Positions 10,700 to 23,240 of a DNA stretch of 64,000 nucleotides are shown one piece after another; position 1 is the first letter of the stretch; every line of letters starts with the position of its first letter. The notes under the pieces are model-generated. The model saw nothing but the letters and a program-made list of their open reading frames with translations, made no database searches and was not told where the DNA came from. Made by a program: the position numbers and the translations under genes. The DNA is from Astropecten irregularis (taxonomy: Eukaryota; Echinodermata; Asteroidea; Paxillosida; Astropectinidae): contig OZ020250.1 of NCBI GenBank assembly GCA_963971285.1, positions 11,392,499 through 11,456,498 on the forward strand. The letters run 5' to 3'.

Positions 10700-13600
10700 G
10701 TACCCGTTATTTTTCTCTCTCTTTTTCTGTGCATCCTACAGGTACTCTATCTCCCAAGTAGATGCCGGGCGTACACAGCCGGCTCTGTGTACGTTACGAT
10801 GAAAGGCCTAACGCAAGTTAGGGGGATGGATGAGTGTATGGGCGATGACCCCTCATTCCCCGCTTGCGGTACTGCAAAAACAGAATGGCTGAGTGGGTGT
10901 TGTCCCCTCATTCCGGGCTTGCTGGTACTACTACCATTCCGAGGGAAGTCCGGGCGGTAAGATGCTAGGCATGCCTTGATGGCTACGTGTCTATCCGACC
11001 TGAAGAGGCCTACGGCCGGGGGTAGCTTGATACCACGGTCGCTACCAGAGCGTAGGGAGATCGCTCGCTACTTTTACAGACTCCGTGTTATGTCCTGTTG
11101 ATCGGAGGCCCCAGCCAGCTGAGAATACCGGGCCTACCGTGCCGAGGAACAAGCCTCAGACGTCAGTGGGTAGGAGCGATGTTTAATGCAGGGGTGTGAT
11201 TTGCCAGGATTTTTTGTGACCAAATTTTTCCCGTAATTTATTGTTTTTCAGTCCTATTTCGTGTGTGTTTAGCTCTATTTTACACTATTATTCAGGTTTC
11301 TCTTATTACTATAAGCGGTTTCTGGTTTTTCCTGAAATGTTAATCACACCCCTGTTAATTGCGATACATGTATATAAATGCTGTATTTACATCGCCATCA
11401 CCCCACTGCCGCTCTGTTCCTACGAACTCCATTGCGGACGTCGGAGAGACGTGCTGAGGCTCGGACATTCAATGAGCGCCGTGAATACCCTGCCCCGCCC
11501 ATTGCCTGGCCCTACCTGGGCGGGAAACCATTCCAGTCCTACGGAACATGATTGTGGACGTCAGAGGGATGCCCTTCCGCATCTGCTTGGCCCTGGGCCA
11601 TTGAGAGCGGAATGCTGCAGGTGTTCATACACAGTGAGACCGCTCAACAGCCCTTTCATCACCGAACACTACCAGCACAACACTACCGAGCACAACGCTC
11701 CATTGCCGGCGGGATCGGCGACTGGTACGCCACGTATAGTCCACGCTACGGCCCCATGGCGCCACCCCGGCGTCCGCGGTAGTCATGGGTGCAGTAATGG
11801 GAATAAATAATGACTCTACTTGAGTGATTCCATTTTGAGACCGCTCCGATGCTCATACGACCTTTCCACTCCGTATTTTTCCTGAGGTCTAAGGTTCAAT
11901 ACATGTGATACCATGACTCATCACATAGAAGCCTAGGACACACAGGTACCAGAATGTGAACAGTTGCGGTGGACACACCATCCTGATTCTCCTACATGTA
12001 GATGTAGGGACTCGATATACAGCATGCCCAAGCAGCCGAGGAGTTGGCATGCGTCTACACAACATATCACCATCGACAGTATCACAAGCTCCCTGCACAC
12101 CGCAGGATAGCCACCAATGGTGACGAAGCCGCAGTACCCTGAACTTCCTCAGCGGACCTGCGGAACCAGTGGGTTTTCAATGCCACCGAGACCTCCAGCC
12201 TCCACCCGCCTTGCCCTTATCATCCCACTGGTGGCTGCTGGCCCATGGATACACAAGGTCAATGGCCTTTCTCCGGCCTTACCGAAAGCGACGAAGAATC
12301 GCCACAAAGGGGCTGTGGTTACAGCCCATGGACCGCAGGTCAGCATCTTCAATTAATCAAGGCAGTGATCAACCTGACGGCTGACCCATCGACGGATGGC
12401 CCATACCGGCCGTCACCACTCCTGCATCTTACTACCACACCTAACAGGTGACGGAAGTAAACCTGCATCAGTCCACCGCTCCTCAGCTATTGCACAAATC
12501 AAACAGGAATTTGGGCACTCCACATCTGGCCTCCGCCTATCACCCGATGAGTAGGATGTTGTCTCTGCACGGCAGTGCAGAAACCTTGAGGCCATCTCCC
12601 CAGTGGATGCGACTCCACCACGGCAGTCCCCCTGGATTAAGACAAGACCTCACGGGGGATAAGAGCGATCGAACCATGTCAGTTCACATCACCCTGTCAT
12701 ATGCAACCCGCATCTCCTGGCTTCTCGGCCCTAGCCTCGACTCCATTGGCATTGCAGTTGAAGTAACGCAGCACATCAACCAGTACCTCCCCTGGTCGAT
12801 GAAGGAAGATCACCTAACGACCGACACCCCCTCCTTGACATCAAGAGCCGAGGTGGTATCACGACGGATCCCTCTTGGGGTGGAGCGCACCCCTCCCTCC
12901 ACACCAGTCATCTGGGAACCGGAACCACACCTCCCGTCTCTACCTCACCACCACGCTTGTGCTACGGGCCATCCTTGACGCCCGGCGACACTTCCGCGGA
13001 CACGTCAAGGGAAGACGAACACTGGTCTGCTCCAATGACTCAACAGCTGTAGCGCACAAATTTACCACCAATGAGCCACGTGCTCCCCACAGATGTGTGT
13101 CTTGACCTGGCAGATCCTACGGTGGACCAAGGACAACGGGGCCCACCTACAAGCCATCCACATTGCCGGCCAGGACAACGAGACTGCGGATGCACTCTCC
13201 TGAGGGTCGATGAATCCAGAATGGACTTTCCACTCAGACATCACTAGGACGCTCTTTCTACGACTAGAGATGCCACGTTGACCTGTCTGCGTCAACCGAC
13301 AACATCCAACTACCGACGTTCTACACCGGGCACCCTCACCTTCGTTCATGGGCAACGGATGCCCAACAGATCAGCGGTGCGGCCCTCCTGGCCCTCCCTT
13401 TGATCTCCCTGATACCGCGCACGTCCTCCACAACTGGAACAGAAACGATGCTGCGTTCTCCTTTCGCCCCCCGCTGGCCACGCCAGAATGGGTGTGATTC
13501 AGGTTCTTCAGACTGGCCAGACTTCTTGTGCTAACACTGATCATGCTCCCAGACCGGCCGCACCGGCCGTTGTGCTACTGATCATGCTCCCAGACCGGAC

Positions 13601-15205
13601 AACCCTCCATCAACCTCGGTCAGTCAGGGATTCTGCTCCCAGCATCCGGAGGTCTCCACCTAACGTGCTGGATGCTGTCCAACGATCCTCTCTTCGGCTG
13701 GTCTTCTGACGACACTGCCGCCATGGCTGCACGGGGACGACACCTGTCAACCAGGAAGATACACGATAGCGGATTACGCCTCTGCGCTTCGTGCTACAAC
13801 GACCATGCTCTCTACCCAACTGAAGCACCTGTAACAGTGGTAGTGACCTTTCCTCACGCACTTGTTCCACACTGGACTGCAGGCTTCGACACTCTGCAAC
13901 CACAGATCTGCACTGGCTGCCATACCTGAGGACCTTGAGGATGGCTCACCCATATCAAACAACGTGGCTCCTCACCACCTCACGCAGGACATAGAGCGTC
14001 CTCCCAGCAGACAGCCAATCCCATCCTGGAACCTGGACATCCAACCTGTAACTCCATGCAGGCCTCCACTCGAACCTCTGTGCAAGGCCCCTCTGATGCC
14101 CACTACTATCAGCTCGCCTCCCTCCTGACAGTGGTTACAGCTATGAGGACCTGTGACATCAAGGCCCTATCCTTAGCTGGGGACCACATCCGCTGGGAGC
14201 CACATGGCTTTCGACTCATCCCGACCATCGGCTTCCCACCAAGAACCAGTCCCCCTCCTTCGAGCCACCGGACACTTTCGTACCGTCTCTGGCTTCTCAC
14301 ACCGGGGACATATTCGACAATCATGGTGCTCTGTCAGGACCCTGAAGCCGTACTTGCCCCGAACAAAGGGCCTGAGAGGGAGTTCCTCTCAGCCGTTCAC
14401 CTCTACCACCAAGCCTCGCCATCCATCGTCTAGGTACACCATTGCCCACTGGATCGTCATCCAGTTGTCAACCATCAAGTTGCAGGCCCAGACTAGCCAT
14501 CCAGGCTGGATCAGCTAACCCAACAATACATCAAGGCCCACGATGCTTGAGCGGTCTCTGCATCCTGGTCCTACTTCAGGGGAGTTTCATGCTGGAAGTG
14601 CCCCTCCGTTTTCACCTCCTACATGAGGGATGTCTTGCAGAACAACTCAACACACGGCAGGACGGTCCTGGCCCCAACAACTCGGAACCCAGGAGACCCT
14701 CCGCCCAACTGGCACCTGGGTGAGACCCGCACAGACCTCCACCCAGGGTACAGCTCTTAAGGGGTAATGTACATGTAAAATCGTACATGTGTTATTTTAC
14801 CTCCACTACGCTAACCTGGCTCATATCCACCTTCCACCTGACACTCCTCGTAGCCAACCCACCAACGGGATCCGGTGCCACTCTGCATATCGTAGTAACC
14901 GTCTGGGGTAGGTTGAATGCAGTAGACTCCCCCCACCTGTTGTGGGTTGGGTCTACTAGTTCATACTTACCCCAGACGGTTACGTCCCGCCCGTCCTCCC
15001 CACTCTTGGCCTCGAGGTGTTTAACTTCGAAAAGAAGGACGATCATGGCGGCTATGGCGGTACGCATTGTGGGAGGTCGGGGTGCACCACGGTTGATCAA
15101 GTCTTTTCAGCAAAGTAGCAAATAGGCGCAGGGGAATTTGCATATCGTAGTAACCGTCTGGGGTAGGTATGAAAAGACCCAACCCACAACAGGTGGGGGG
15201 AGACT
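10700..15205 (+). mobile_element. DIRS-type (tyrosine recombinase) retroelement copy 1, broken fossil
   Basis: GC-rich sequence unlike its AT-rich surroundings, homologous over its length to the copy at 35718-41893. Recognisable parts in order are an RNase H-like stretch near 12960-13200, a tyrosine-recombinase-like stretch near 14100-14660, an internal complementary region at about 14888-14990 and a right terminal repeat ending near 15205. The left terminal repeat seen in copy 2 is not present. It lies within the CR1-like LINE and is therefore younger than it. The copy is clearly broken, with many interruptions. Confidence 0.75.
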
Positions 15206-15844
15206 CCTTCGTACCACTTTTCACCATCTTTACACCTGAACAATGATTATATAACAACCTTTTGTGTTCGGCTTATTGCTACTTGGTGCACCACTGTTCA
15301 CATTTTATGCTTGCCGACCACCTATAGAATTCGGCCGGTAAGCTGGTGCGTGCCTTTGTTCCCTTTCTCTTGTTCGCTATGGAACTCTCTGGACTCCACA
15401 GCCGTTTCCCTCCTGTGTCCACGGCGAGGTCTTTTGTCTCTACCCACTCAACCACGGAGCATTGAGTCAACCGCTACTCCCGCACTTCTCCTCTCCTTTC
15501 CACCAGGGCTGTCCACACAAATTACAGGGGGGGTTATTCCCCTTGAAAGCCCTCTTTCTTCCGTAACCACAATCACAAAGCCTGGCAGAGTTCCCATTAT
15601 ACTCGTAGAGTTTATAATCGGCTTATAGGATTACTGCACTGGGCTCTTCACCATTACCAGTCACGGCTGACGCCCATTTTGTAGGAAAAAACGTCATGCA
15701 TTCGGCGGTCGACAAGATATCACGCATCGTGCGAAACCACAAAAATCGTCCGTGACGGCGAAATCTGGAGTAAAAAATCAAAATACCGCCACCAATGATC
15801 TTTGGAAGAGTCCACTAAATGGTCCTGAGGGGAAAAAGTGTCAA
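15206..15844. other. Unassigned segment between DIRS-type copy and LINE endonuclease
   Basis: No family match is visible. It is neither LINE coding sequence nor the part of the DIRS-type element shared with copy 2. It may be a further insertion, or DNA captured when the LINE endonuclease was lost. Confidence 0.35.
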
Positions 15845-16300
15845 ATTCTAAGAATTTTAGGCATGTTAAAATCACCAGCCAGGACAATGTTTCTCTGCTT
15901 CATCCCGTCCTTACTTAGTGCCAATAAAGATTTGTTCAATTCAATAATTGAAAATAAATCATTGTCAGGTGGTCCGTAATAGACACCAATAAAAGTTGGG
16001 GTATTCTTACAGACCACCTCACACCACAAAACCTCACTTAGATACTGATTGTGCACAATCTAAGTCTGGGCGGTGATGAATGGGCAAGGTGTTTTTCCAG
16101 GCAATGAACACGCCGCTACCGTATCTATTTCTGTCCTTTCTAATGACAGTATAATTATCAGGAAAAATTTCACTAGAGCAAATTTCCTCACTGATGTGAG
16201 ATTCTGTGATACAGATTACATCGGGGTCTTCAAATTCAATAATACAATTGATTTCATCGAATTTGTTACAGATACTTCGTGCATTTAACGATACATTTTA
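15845..16300 (-). pseudogene. LINE ORF2 endonuclease, N-terminal part
   Basis: Minus-strand translation gives SLNARSICNKFDEIN, DVICITESHIS, YGSGVFIAWKN, FIGVYYGPPD and NIVLAGDFNMP. These are the N-terminal Asn block, the ITE(T/S) block with catalytic Glu, the YRPP-like block and the GDFN block of apurinic-type LINE endonucleases. An in-frame stop occurs near 16035, after DLDCAQSVSK. The homology stops at about 15845, just after GDFNMP, so the C-terminal half (SDH block) is missing where the insertion begins. Confidence 0.8.
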
Positions 16301-16559
16301 GGTTATTGAATTTATTTATTGGTCTTGTTTGGTCTTCTGCACACACGGGCTACAAGGTTCAGGTAAGCCTGCCAATCGGGGTTCCGTTGGTGTTGACTGG
16401 GGTGGCTCTTCTTCTTGACAGGTTGGAGGTGGCGAGGCCGAAAATCCCGTGGCGGGGTGGTGGAGTATAGGCCTGTAGGTGCGGATTTCAGAGCATCGGC
16501 ATAGGATGCATGGCATATGTAAAGTCCTCACATCATATGTCTCCTGATTTGCAGGTGGT

Positions 16560-17901
16560 CCTTCCTTTCTCAAAGTTTTTTGAGATTGCGGGCAAGTGTT
16601 GCTGTACCTCGATTGTTTAGATGTATTCCGTCTGCTGCTAAGTGGGTATTTGTTATGTTATCATTACATACAAAGTCCCATCCATGCTGCACTGATAAAT
16701 TCTTGAGGTTGTTATTCACTGCCACAATTTTGGACTTGCTTGCCTTTGTTTCACTACTCTAGTTAATGATTGATGATATAACAATATTAACTTGAGCAGC
16801 AGATTAAAAGGATTTTGCGGCATCGGATAGCTTTGACGTAAGCTCATCTGCACTGTCCTTGGAGTTATTCGTACCAACGTGTAGAATAATTGATTTGGGC
16901 AAGTGTTTCTTTAATAAGTATGCCTTGTCTGGGACATCTTCTGCTTTCAGACCAGAGTAAGAATATGATTACACCTTCTGTAAGTTACTAAGACGATGGC
17001 CCTTTATGTGCTTGGTCATTGAGTCTCCATTCAAGATGGCGTCAAATTGGTTGCAAAATTTCTGTCTCTGTTGGTCACGGTAGGATCTTTTTTGGTCAGC
17101 TTGGCTGGGAGTTTGTTGATTGCTGTTGGCAGGTGCTGTTATCGTGTTGTAATAATAATCGATGACTTCTTCAGCAGACGGTTCTTGGGACATACCGTTG
17201 GATTCAGCAAGGATTGCAAATCTGTTTGAAGTATATGTAGGAGCTATTAGGCGTTCTTGGGCATCCACAGGTTTTACCCGGCAACTCTTTGTTTGGCCAT
17301 GATTGACACCGTTGTCTGAGTTGGTGGATGTTGTTGAGCTATTGTTCATCCCTAGTTCAGGTGAGGAATGATCATCCTGTGTATTGGGTAGGCACAATGA
17401 GGGGGTACCCATTGACTGGGTGGCTTTGTGTTTCATTTCCAAAGCTGATCTATCGCTATGTATTATTTAAAGGCAGATATGGTGGCCTTCAGGTTTTCCC
17501 TTTCGATTTCCAAGTTTTGACTTGAGAATATAACGTTTGGTGAACGTTAAGGATATCCTTAAATGAGCAGATTTCATGACGTAGGTGATCAACAGAGTCG
17601 ACAAGCCCTTTCAATTGTATTTCCATCCCTTGAATGGTGTCCTTGCACTCACCAGTACATGCACCTTGGGGTCTTGTCGTTGCTTGAGGTTGATTTCTTC
17701 AATGGGAAAACTATCATCCGAGTTTTCGATCAGTCTTGCCGCCAGTTGGGCTTTATTTCCAGTCATAGGGAGACCCCTCTTCTTCAGCTCTTGTTTCAGA
17801 TCTATAATAGTCAGGTTATCAACCGATTTTCCAGGGTTATCGGTGGGTTCTAAGTGTTCACTCACTCTGTTTCTACTCTGTGTATCTCCGTTCTTGTACA
17901 A
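16560..17901 (-). pseudogene. LINE ORF1: SAP motif, coiled coil and SGNH/GDSL esterase
   Basis: The frame starting at 17901 (MYKNGDTQSRNRV) carries a SAP-type DNA-binding motif near residues 29-63, LTIIDLKQELKKRGLP then GNKAQLAARLIE. A helical stretch LRHEICSFKDILNVHQTL follows near 17590-17520. A second frame (17442-16969) ends with LNGDSMTKHI, the GDS block of SGNH hydrolases. Further on come HVGTNN (about 16880) and DGIHLNNRG (about 16620), matching the GxND and DxxH blocks. CR1-family ORF1 esterases are established; a SAP motif ahead of one is less usual. The protein is broken by stops and frame changes and is not functional as it stands. Confidence 0.75.
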
Positions 17902-18320
17902 CTTATGAAACTACGATAGAACTTCAATTTCTTTCCGGGCTTTTTACACTCTGCAAAATGTTTCATACGATGCCATTTTGTTGTCAATTAAATGTGTATC
18001 ATTCGATTTCACAAAACACTCGTAGAGCACAAGCGATACCCGTATGATCTGTGTGCACAACAATAGAGAATACACGCGCAGTGTTTGCTCGCTACACACA
18101 TGTAGGACAGAGGTGTAAGTCTAATGTGAATAGCAACTTGCAAGCCTATGACAAGTTGTGTGGCATGCGGTGCATACTCGAGGCACCGAGCGATCGAGAT
18201 TTTGTCGGCTGTTGTGTGTGGGCTGTGTAGCCCATGTAGCCTGTATGTGTTGTGTGCTACTTGTTTTGTATATTCTGTGCTTATTTCGTTTGCTTTTTGT
18301 GATCTTTTTATTTGTTTCTA

Positions 18321-18484
18321 CAATAGCGCTCCGCACTTGCGCTAAAAATAGCACCGGATCTCAGACAAACATTGCAACCATACAGTGGTGTGTGCGTGTG
18401 TGCGTCCATGTACACTACGTGTTTGAGACAGTGTTTGTCTGACATACAGGGATTTTGTGACGTCATTAGTGCGGATGGCTATTG
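18321..18484 (+). mobile_element. 164-bp MITE, copy 1 (CAATAGCGCTCCGCAC ends)
   Basis: It begins CAATAGCGCTCCGCACTTGC and ends GTGCGGATGGCTATTG, an imperfect inverted repeat. The same element is inverted at 32532-32696. Both carry CACCGGATCTCAGACAAACA and a GTGTGTGCG-rich middle. No coding frame. Confidence 0.75.
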
Positions 18485-19190
18485 TGTGACTGTCATTTCA
18501 ACACAAAGGGAGAAAAAGAGGCGCACATAAATTTTAGTTTTTTTACTGCATCATAGTAAATGAAAATAATTTAGTTAGCAGGAATCTAAATTTTCTGGTG
18601 TTGTTTTTGTAGGTTGTCTGATCAACCCGTAGTTGTCAATTTACATGCAAACGTATGGGAAAATGTAAATAATTCTTGCATATCAGAAAAGGTCTCACAA
18701 TGAAAACAACAGTCCTGTTTTTGATACAAAGGTACAAATATCACAAAATACAAACTTTTGTTATGAAAAAAAAATATGGGAGGGCAAAATAGCTTGTTCA
18801 AATTATCCAGTGTTCCGACCTGTACAAATTTTCAGACATATAAGATTTTCTTGAAACAAGATAAGTTTTTCTTATGTTGAAAGAAAATTGTCTTCAATAA
18901 GAAATACATGTACTTATTTTTTTCTTGGCGATTTCCTGAACACTTTTTAAATTTAAGAATAAAAAACTTGTTCATGAAAAAACAATTCTAAAAATAAGAT
19001 TTATTTTCTTTAAATATCAATCATTCAATATTTCAAGATTTGTTTTCTTACCAAAAAATAGTTTCTTACAAATTTTCTTAAAAGTACACTTTCTTTCTTG
19101 TTTTAGGAATAACTTTCTTATATAAGAAAAATCATTTTTGGCATTGTGTTATTACCTATTCACACCTGAAGTCAAATCACAATCTGTGTT
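18485..19190. other. AT-rich intron sequence with TTTCTTA words
   Basis: Many TTCTTA and TAAGAA words between 18840 and 19140 resemble 6190-6380. No gene or clear boundary is seen. Confidence 0.35.
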
Positions 19191-19199
19191 TCAATTAAT

Positions 19200-19985
19200 C
19201 AATACCATAAATAAGGGTACGTTCAGAGAGCCTTTTATTTAAGACCAATTGAGTTAAACCGCTCGGGTGTAAGTCGTTAAGTCGAACATTTTATGTCATC
19301 ATGACCTCACCTGGTGTCATGTGTCAGCGCCCTTAATTTGCAAACTTGACACATCAATTATAAACGAACCCTTGGTCCGATTGGGTTGACACTTGGTATG
19401 TATTTAAGTCGAGAAGTGTTATATTGAACAATTGTAATGATGTCGTCATCATGACGTTATCAGGTGTCAAATTAAAAGTGTTATGAATTTAATTATAAAA
19501 ATCTTTAAAAATCAACAAAAAGTCAATTGTTTGAGATATCAAGTTTTAGTTGATTATTTCAACAAAATTCATTGCTAGGGACTATCTTTATTTTTTAACA
19601 CAGTCCTAGACCTCTGTGACCTCTACTTCCAGTCAAAGAGGAAGTTGCTCTTCATGCATAAGTTCATTCATAAGAGCTAGGATCATGATTCTTTTGATAT
19701 GTGACACAAACATTATGATTTGCGTTGCCCTACAGTAACTTGACAGTAACTATAGTGAAATCTCATGGAATGGACAAAAACTACGAGGTATCCCAATTTT
19801 GAGCTAACGAAATTCGCCAACTTGCATACAGCATGCGTACATTGTACAGTAACATCGTCATTACACCTCTACATACACAAACCTTACTGTAAACATACTG
19901 TGAATCTCAGGGGTGGTCATTTGAATAATTATAGTAGCCCAAATCCTTCTGTAGATTTTACAGGTGCATTTGTTGTCCCAAATCA
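19200..19985 (-). repeat. Fragment of the CRE/ETS tandem-repeat family, minus orientation
   Basis: Contains GACGTTATCAGGTGTCA and AAAAATCAACAAAAAGTCAA, then one 129-bp type unit (GACCTCTGTGACCTCTACTT at about 19612, ATCATGATTCTTT at about 19681). It matches 50880-51110 in order. Only a single unit is present. Confidence 0.6.
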
Positions 19986-20469
19986 TCATTAGACCATGGA
20001 AGTAGGACACAGACTAAGAATTTTTAAAGTTGAACTTACCTAAAAGTTTTATTTCTACTTATTAAAAAAAAAACCATTGTCAAATTTCTGTGAGGCGAAT
20101 TTTTTATGTCGTTTTTGTGTGTTGCATTTCTCCACTGTAATAGTCTTTGTCCAAGACGTTAGTGGATTAATTGCTGTTCGAAGTGCGCCCTCACACAAGT
20201 GATTCAGATTATCACAACCCACTCAGTGTGACGATTCGACTCGCTCTAGCGTACATATATGAAAGGAGGAAGTTGGCTTTGTGGTGGCGACCCATAATGA
20301 TTTTAGGTCCATGTAGTACTTGTGGAAGTGTTTTGGAGGCGGTTTCTTTTTGATGAGCCTCATAAAATGTCAAGGTAAGTGGATGTAGGTGAATGGGTAT
20401 TTCTGAATGAGGGAGATATTTTTGTACATAAAGCCTATTCTTTAGGTGGAGATGAGGTCTGTCTTTGAG

Positions 20470-20995
20470 ATGAGGGGGCTAGGGTGTCCAGGAAGGCGAT
20501 GGTGCTGAGTCGCCTCGACCTCGATGGTGAACCGGATGCTGGGCTGGAGGCTGTTCAAGTGGGCGAGCAGGGGTTGGCTTGGTCCAGAGTTGCAATGTCG
20601 GTGTACCATTTCACACCGTAGGTCGGCAATGGGGTAGGCAACTCTGCAGGGCTTCCACCTCGATCGTCTCCTTGTACAGGTTGGCGATGACTGCTGACAC
20701 CGGACTTCCCATAGCTGCTCTGTCCGTCTGCTCGTAGAACTTCCCCTCGTGCAGAAAATATGTTGTCCGTAGGACGAACTCCAACAGGTGGGGGAGAGCG
20801 ATATCCAGCTCGATTGGTTCTGGTCTTCCTCAGGCTACGTAGGGCCTCACAGCATGCACTGTCTAAGGGAACATTGGTGAACAGTGACTCGACATCGAAG
20901 GAGATCAGTGCCCTCGCACTGGTGGTTGACTCGCTGTCCGTGGAGGAATTCCACGAAGGCCGTGGAGTTGGGCACCTTGTTCACTCTGTTCCTGG
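20470..20995 (-). mobile_element. Penelope-like element fragment (reverse transcriptase), broken
   Basis: The minus strand shows ALISFDVESLFTNVPL, LRTTYFLHEGKFYEQ, AAMGSPVSAVIANLY and SIRFTIEVEA in order but not all in one frame. These are core motifs of Penelope-like reverse transcriptases (FDV.SLFTNVPL, YEQ..G.AMGSPLSP..AN). Only the central RT portion remains and the fragment is old and broken in several places. No GIY-YIG nuclease end was recognised; the sequence changes to another repeat at about 21000. Confidence 0.8.
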
Positions 20996-21005
20996 TCAGT
21001 GGTGA

Positions 21006-22110
21006 CCAAAATTGTCAGCAGGACTTCTACAAATTACATGACAGTTACAAGATATTATATTGACTTGAAACTTGGTGGGAACTTCGGTCGGGATGGCAAG
21101 TTGTATTTAGAAGGCCGACGTCATGATTGCGACATCGGGTATCAAATTACATGCGTTTTTAAGAAAATCTTTGGTGCTCTATAACTTGAGAACCACATGA
21201 CCTACGATTTTGATATTGACATATGTTACTCAACACGTGAATCTCAACAATTAATATATTAAGTGTTGTGTACAAATGACCTGAAGTTGAAGTTTGACTC
21301 AAAATAACTCGAAAACAGAAGGATTTGGGCACATGGAGGTGAAAAGATAGAGAAGGTCTTGGGCTTTCAGAAAATATAAACGATAATGTCATGCGGTCTA
21401 TATATCGCCCTCTACGGCTGATTAAAGATATACAGTGATTATGTAATCCGAAAGTAAACAATGGATTTCCGCCAAATTTCACAGGTGTGAAGCACTAATG
21501 CACCCTGACATGTTTGTGAAGTTTGAAATCTGTGACATCATTCAAGCGGAAGTTATGCTCTTTTAAAGGGAAAATTAGGTAATTATTCAAATACTGTGTA
21601 CTGTGTACTGTGTAATTACATGACGTACATCAGTGAAAATAACAAAATATTTACATCGTACGCATTCAATGACTTCTGTAAATGTTCAGTTACTTGTGAT
21701 GAACTAAACCGGAAGTTATTGTCCAGACAATGTTATATATATTTAAAGGTGACGCCATTTTCTATCAGTCAGTGTACGAATACAGCAATCAGCATGATCA
21801 GTATTTGTTCAGTCAAGCAGTGTAAGTGTATTTCAATGTGCCATTAATTGATGACATACGTTCCAACATGTTCACATAACAGTTCTACTATGAAATGAGA
21901 CCATGAATACCTAGTGGTTGTTCCCACAACCACAATGTCTAGTCTTTAAAAAAAAAAAAATTCTTCCCAAATTTGTCCGCAAGACTTCTATATGACTGTT
22001 ACAAGATATTGACCTGAAACTTGGTGGGAACTTTGGTTGTGATGCCAAGTTGTACCTAGAAGATTGACGTCATGATTACCTCTACTTCCGGTCAAAAGCA
22101 GAAGTAGCTT
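21006..22110 (-). repeat. Hairpin-ended dispersed repeat family, minus copies
   Basis: 21006-21765 is the reverse complement of 47010-47700 (landmarks GACTTGAAACTTGGTGGGAA, AACACGTGAATCTCAACAAT, GGAAAATTAGGTAATTATTC). A second partial copy, 21930-22110, begins CACAACCACAATGTCTAGT and repeats CCTGAAACTTGGTGGGAACT. The spacer to 21930 includes ACCTAGTGGTTGTTCCCACA, which in reverse matches the terminal hairpin at 46080-46120. Confidence 0.65.
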
Positions 22111-22144
22111 TTTATTTGCAAATAGTATTTTTGTTTAAATTTGA

Positions 22145-22827
22145 CTCTTGCCTCTATTACAGTAGCGGACGAAAATATTCGGACTTCTGCAGATTCCCCA
22201 CGGCTGGGTTTTTATTCTTTTTCTGAAGACTCAGGGGGCATAAATCCCACGCTGCGTATTATACATGCCGTAATACATGAATCACGGGGACGGACGGCCG
22301 GGCGGTAAACGGTGGAGTAAATCATGAGTAAACTATACCCGAACCTATACAAAAGAACGACAGCATGTACTTCGGTATAATTATACGTACGTATTCACAC
22401 ACATACAATGTGAGAAACATCGTTCTAGTCTACAAGAAATCATCTGTTGTTACACGTGTTTGACAACGTATTCCTCGCTGTCATGACTGGTCGATCCCCT
22501 TACGATCATCAATAGTCAGTCCGTGCCGTTCCGTACACGTGTTCATAGTTGTTGCGTTATGTTTCTCAAGCTCAGGCGTGTTGCGGAAAAGCCCTATGTC
22601 CTGTTGCAGACTGTCTTAGTATCTGTAGTTTTTTTGTAACATTTCAAAATGAACTTGTAGAGCCTCATCTTATTATTGAGAATATATGTTAAATTCTGTA
22701 TTCAGTGTTTCGAGATTTGGATCTAAGTCCCACAAGGGTCAGCTGTATATTTGTTAAGTCTCTAGTCTCATTCAATTTTGTCCCAGTCATTTATTAAATT
22801 CTTTCTTCAAACATTACATTTTTGCAG
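22145..22827. other. Unassigned intron, possible Tc1-like end at its left
   Basis: The phrase TACAGTAGCGGACGAAAATA at about 22159 looks like a Tc1/mariner terminal repeat after a TA dinucleotide, but I could not find the opposite end. The rest up to the exon B acceptor shows nothing recognisable. Confidence 0.3.
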
Positions 22828-22919
22828 TTCGTCTTTGAGAGGTTGATGAAAGGATTTTCACATAAAGGTTGGAGGGTCCGTGAGGAGATACTACTCTGTC
22901 TTAATCAGACAATTAATGT
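22828..22919 (+). CDS. CLASP: CLASP exon B (TOG1 domain)
   Basis: This 92-bp exon encodes FVFERLMKGFSHKGW, then RVREEILLCLNQTIN, and ends in phase 2. It aligns with the CLASP TOG1 segment known in vertebrates as IWEQLASGFKHKNFRSREG followed by VCLCLIETLN. The acceptor is TTTTTGCAG and the donor is GTAAGT. The split codon GT plus A is completed by the next exon at 30413 to give Val. The upstream intron is 18,674 bp and holds a LINE, a DIRS-type copy and a Penelope-like fragment. FKHKNFR in vertebrates becomes FSHKGWR here, a plausible lineage difference. The reading frame is open and the match is collinear with the neighbouring exons, so I am confident this is a real host exon. Confidence 0.9.
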
Positions 22920-23240
22920 GTAAGTATCCAACTTATAACTTCATGTGCATATATTTTGTATAATATGTTGACATATGTAAAAAATAAAAATTCTTTTATT
23001 ACATTGAAGTTGATTGTCTTAATATTAAAGACCGAGTTTTGGGAAAAGATTGATTAAGATACGGCATTTTGGTGTATAGTTTGAAGGTCAGAGATGAAAT
23101 TATTTGCAGAGAGAGAGCACTGTTCAGTAACATCAATGAAGTTCCTGTTTGCTCATCATCGTCTTCATTTGGTAATTTGGTTCATTTAGTTATAAATCCA
23201 TTTTTGTCACAGAAAATGATAGAAAGTCCCGATAATAATC
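22920..23240. other. Intron between CLASP exon B and DIRS-type element
   Basis: AT-rich. An open frame at 23069-23272 runs partly into the DIRS-type terminal repeat and has no family match, so I do not call it a gene. Confidence 0.4.

Larger units (their letters stand above)
6741..17985 (-). mobile_element. CR1-like LINE with nested insertions and an internal minisatellite
   Basis: Read on the minus strand the order is ORF1 (SAP, coiled coil, SGNH esterase; 17901 to about 16560), AP-type endonuclease (16300-15845), reverse transcriptase (about 10395-9210), thumb/C-terminal region (7990-7215), 3' UTR and a (TAAA)n tail at 6741-6762. Esterase-bearing ORF1 is known from CR1-group LINEs, and the endonuclease and RT types fit the Jockey/CR1 superfamily. 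A MITE (10401-10607) and a DIRS-type copy (about 10700-15205) separate endonuclease from RT, and part of the endonuclease is missing. The 5' end is placed only approximately. The element is old: ORF1 and ORF2 are split among frames. Confidence 0.85.

Noticed and set aside
11241-14723. Several overlapping plus-strand frames of 70-190 residues, Pro/Arg/His-rich
   Set aside because: They are chance frames in a GC-rich, broken DIRS-type copy and carry no conserved protein family of their own.
17328-17525. Plus-strand frames around 17.0-17.9 kb as possible host exons
   Set aside because: The minus strand encodes the SAP/esterase ORF1 of the LINE; the plus frames are its shadows.
21960-22110. Separate new element next to the 21.0-21.8 kb repeat
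   Set aside because: Its sequence (CCTGAAACTTGGTGGGAACT and neighbours) is the same hairpin-ended family, so it is a second partial copy.
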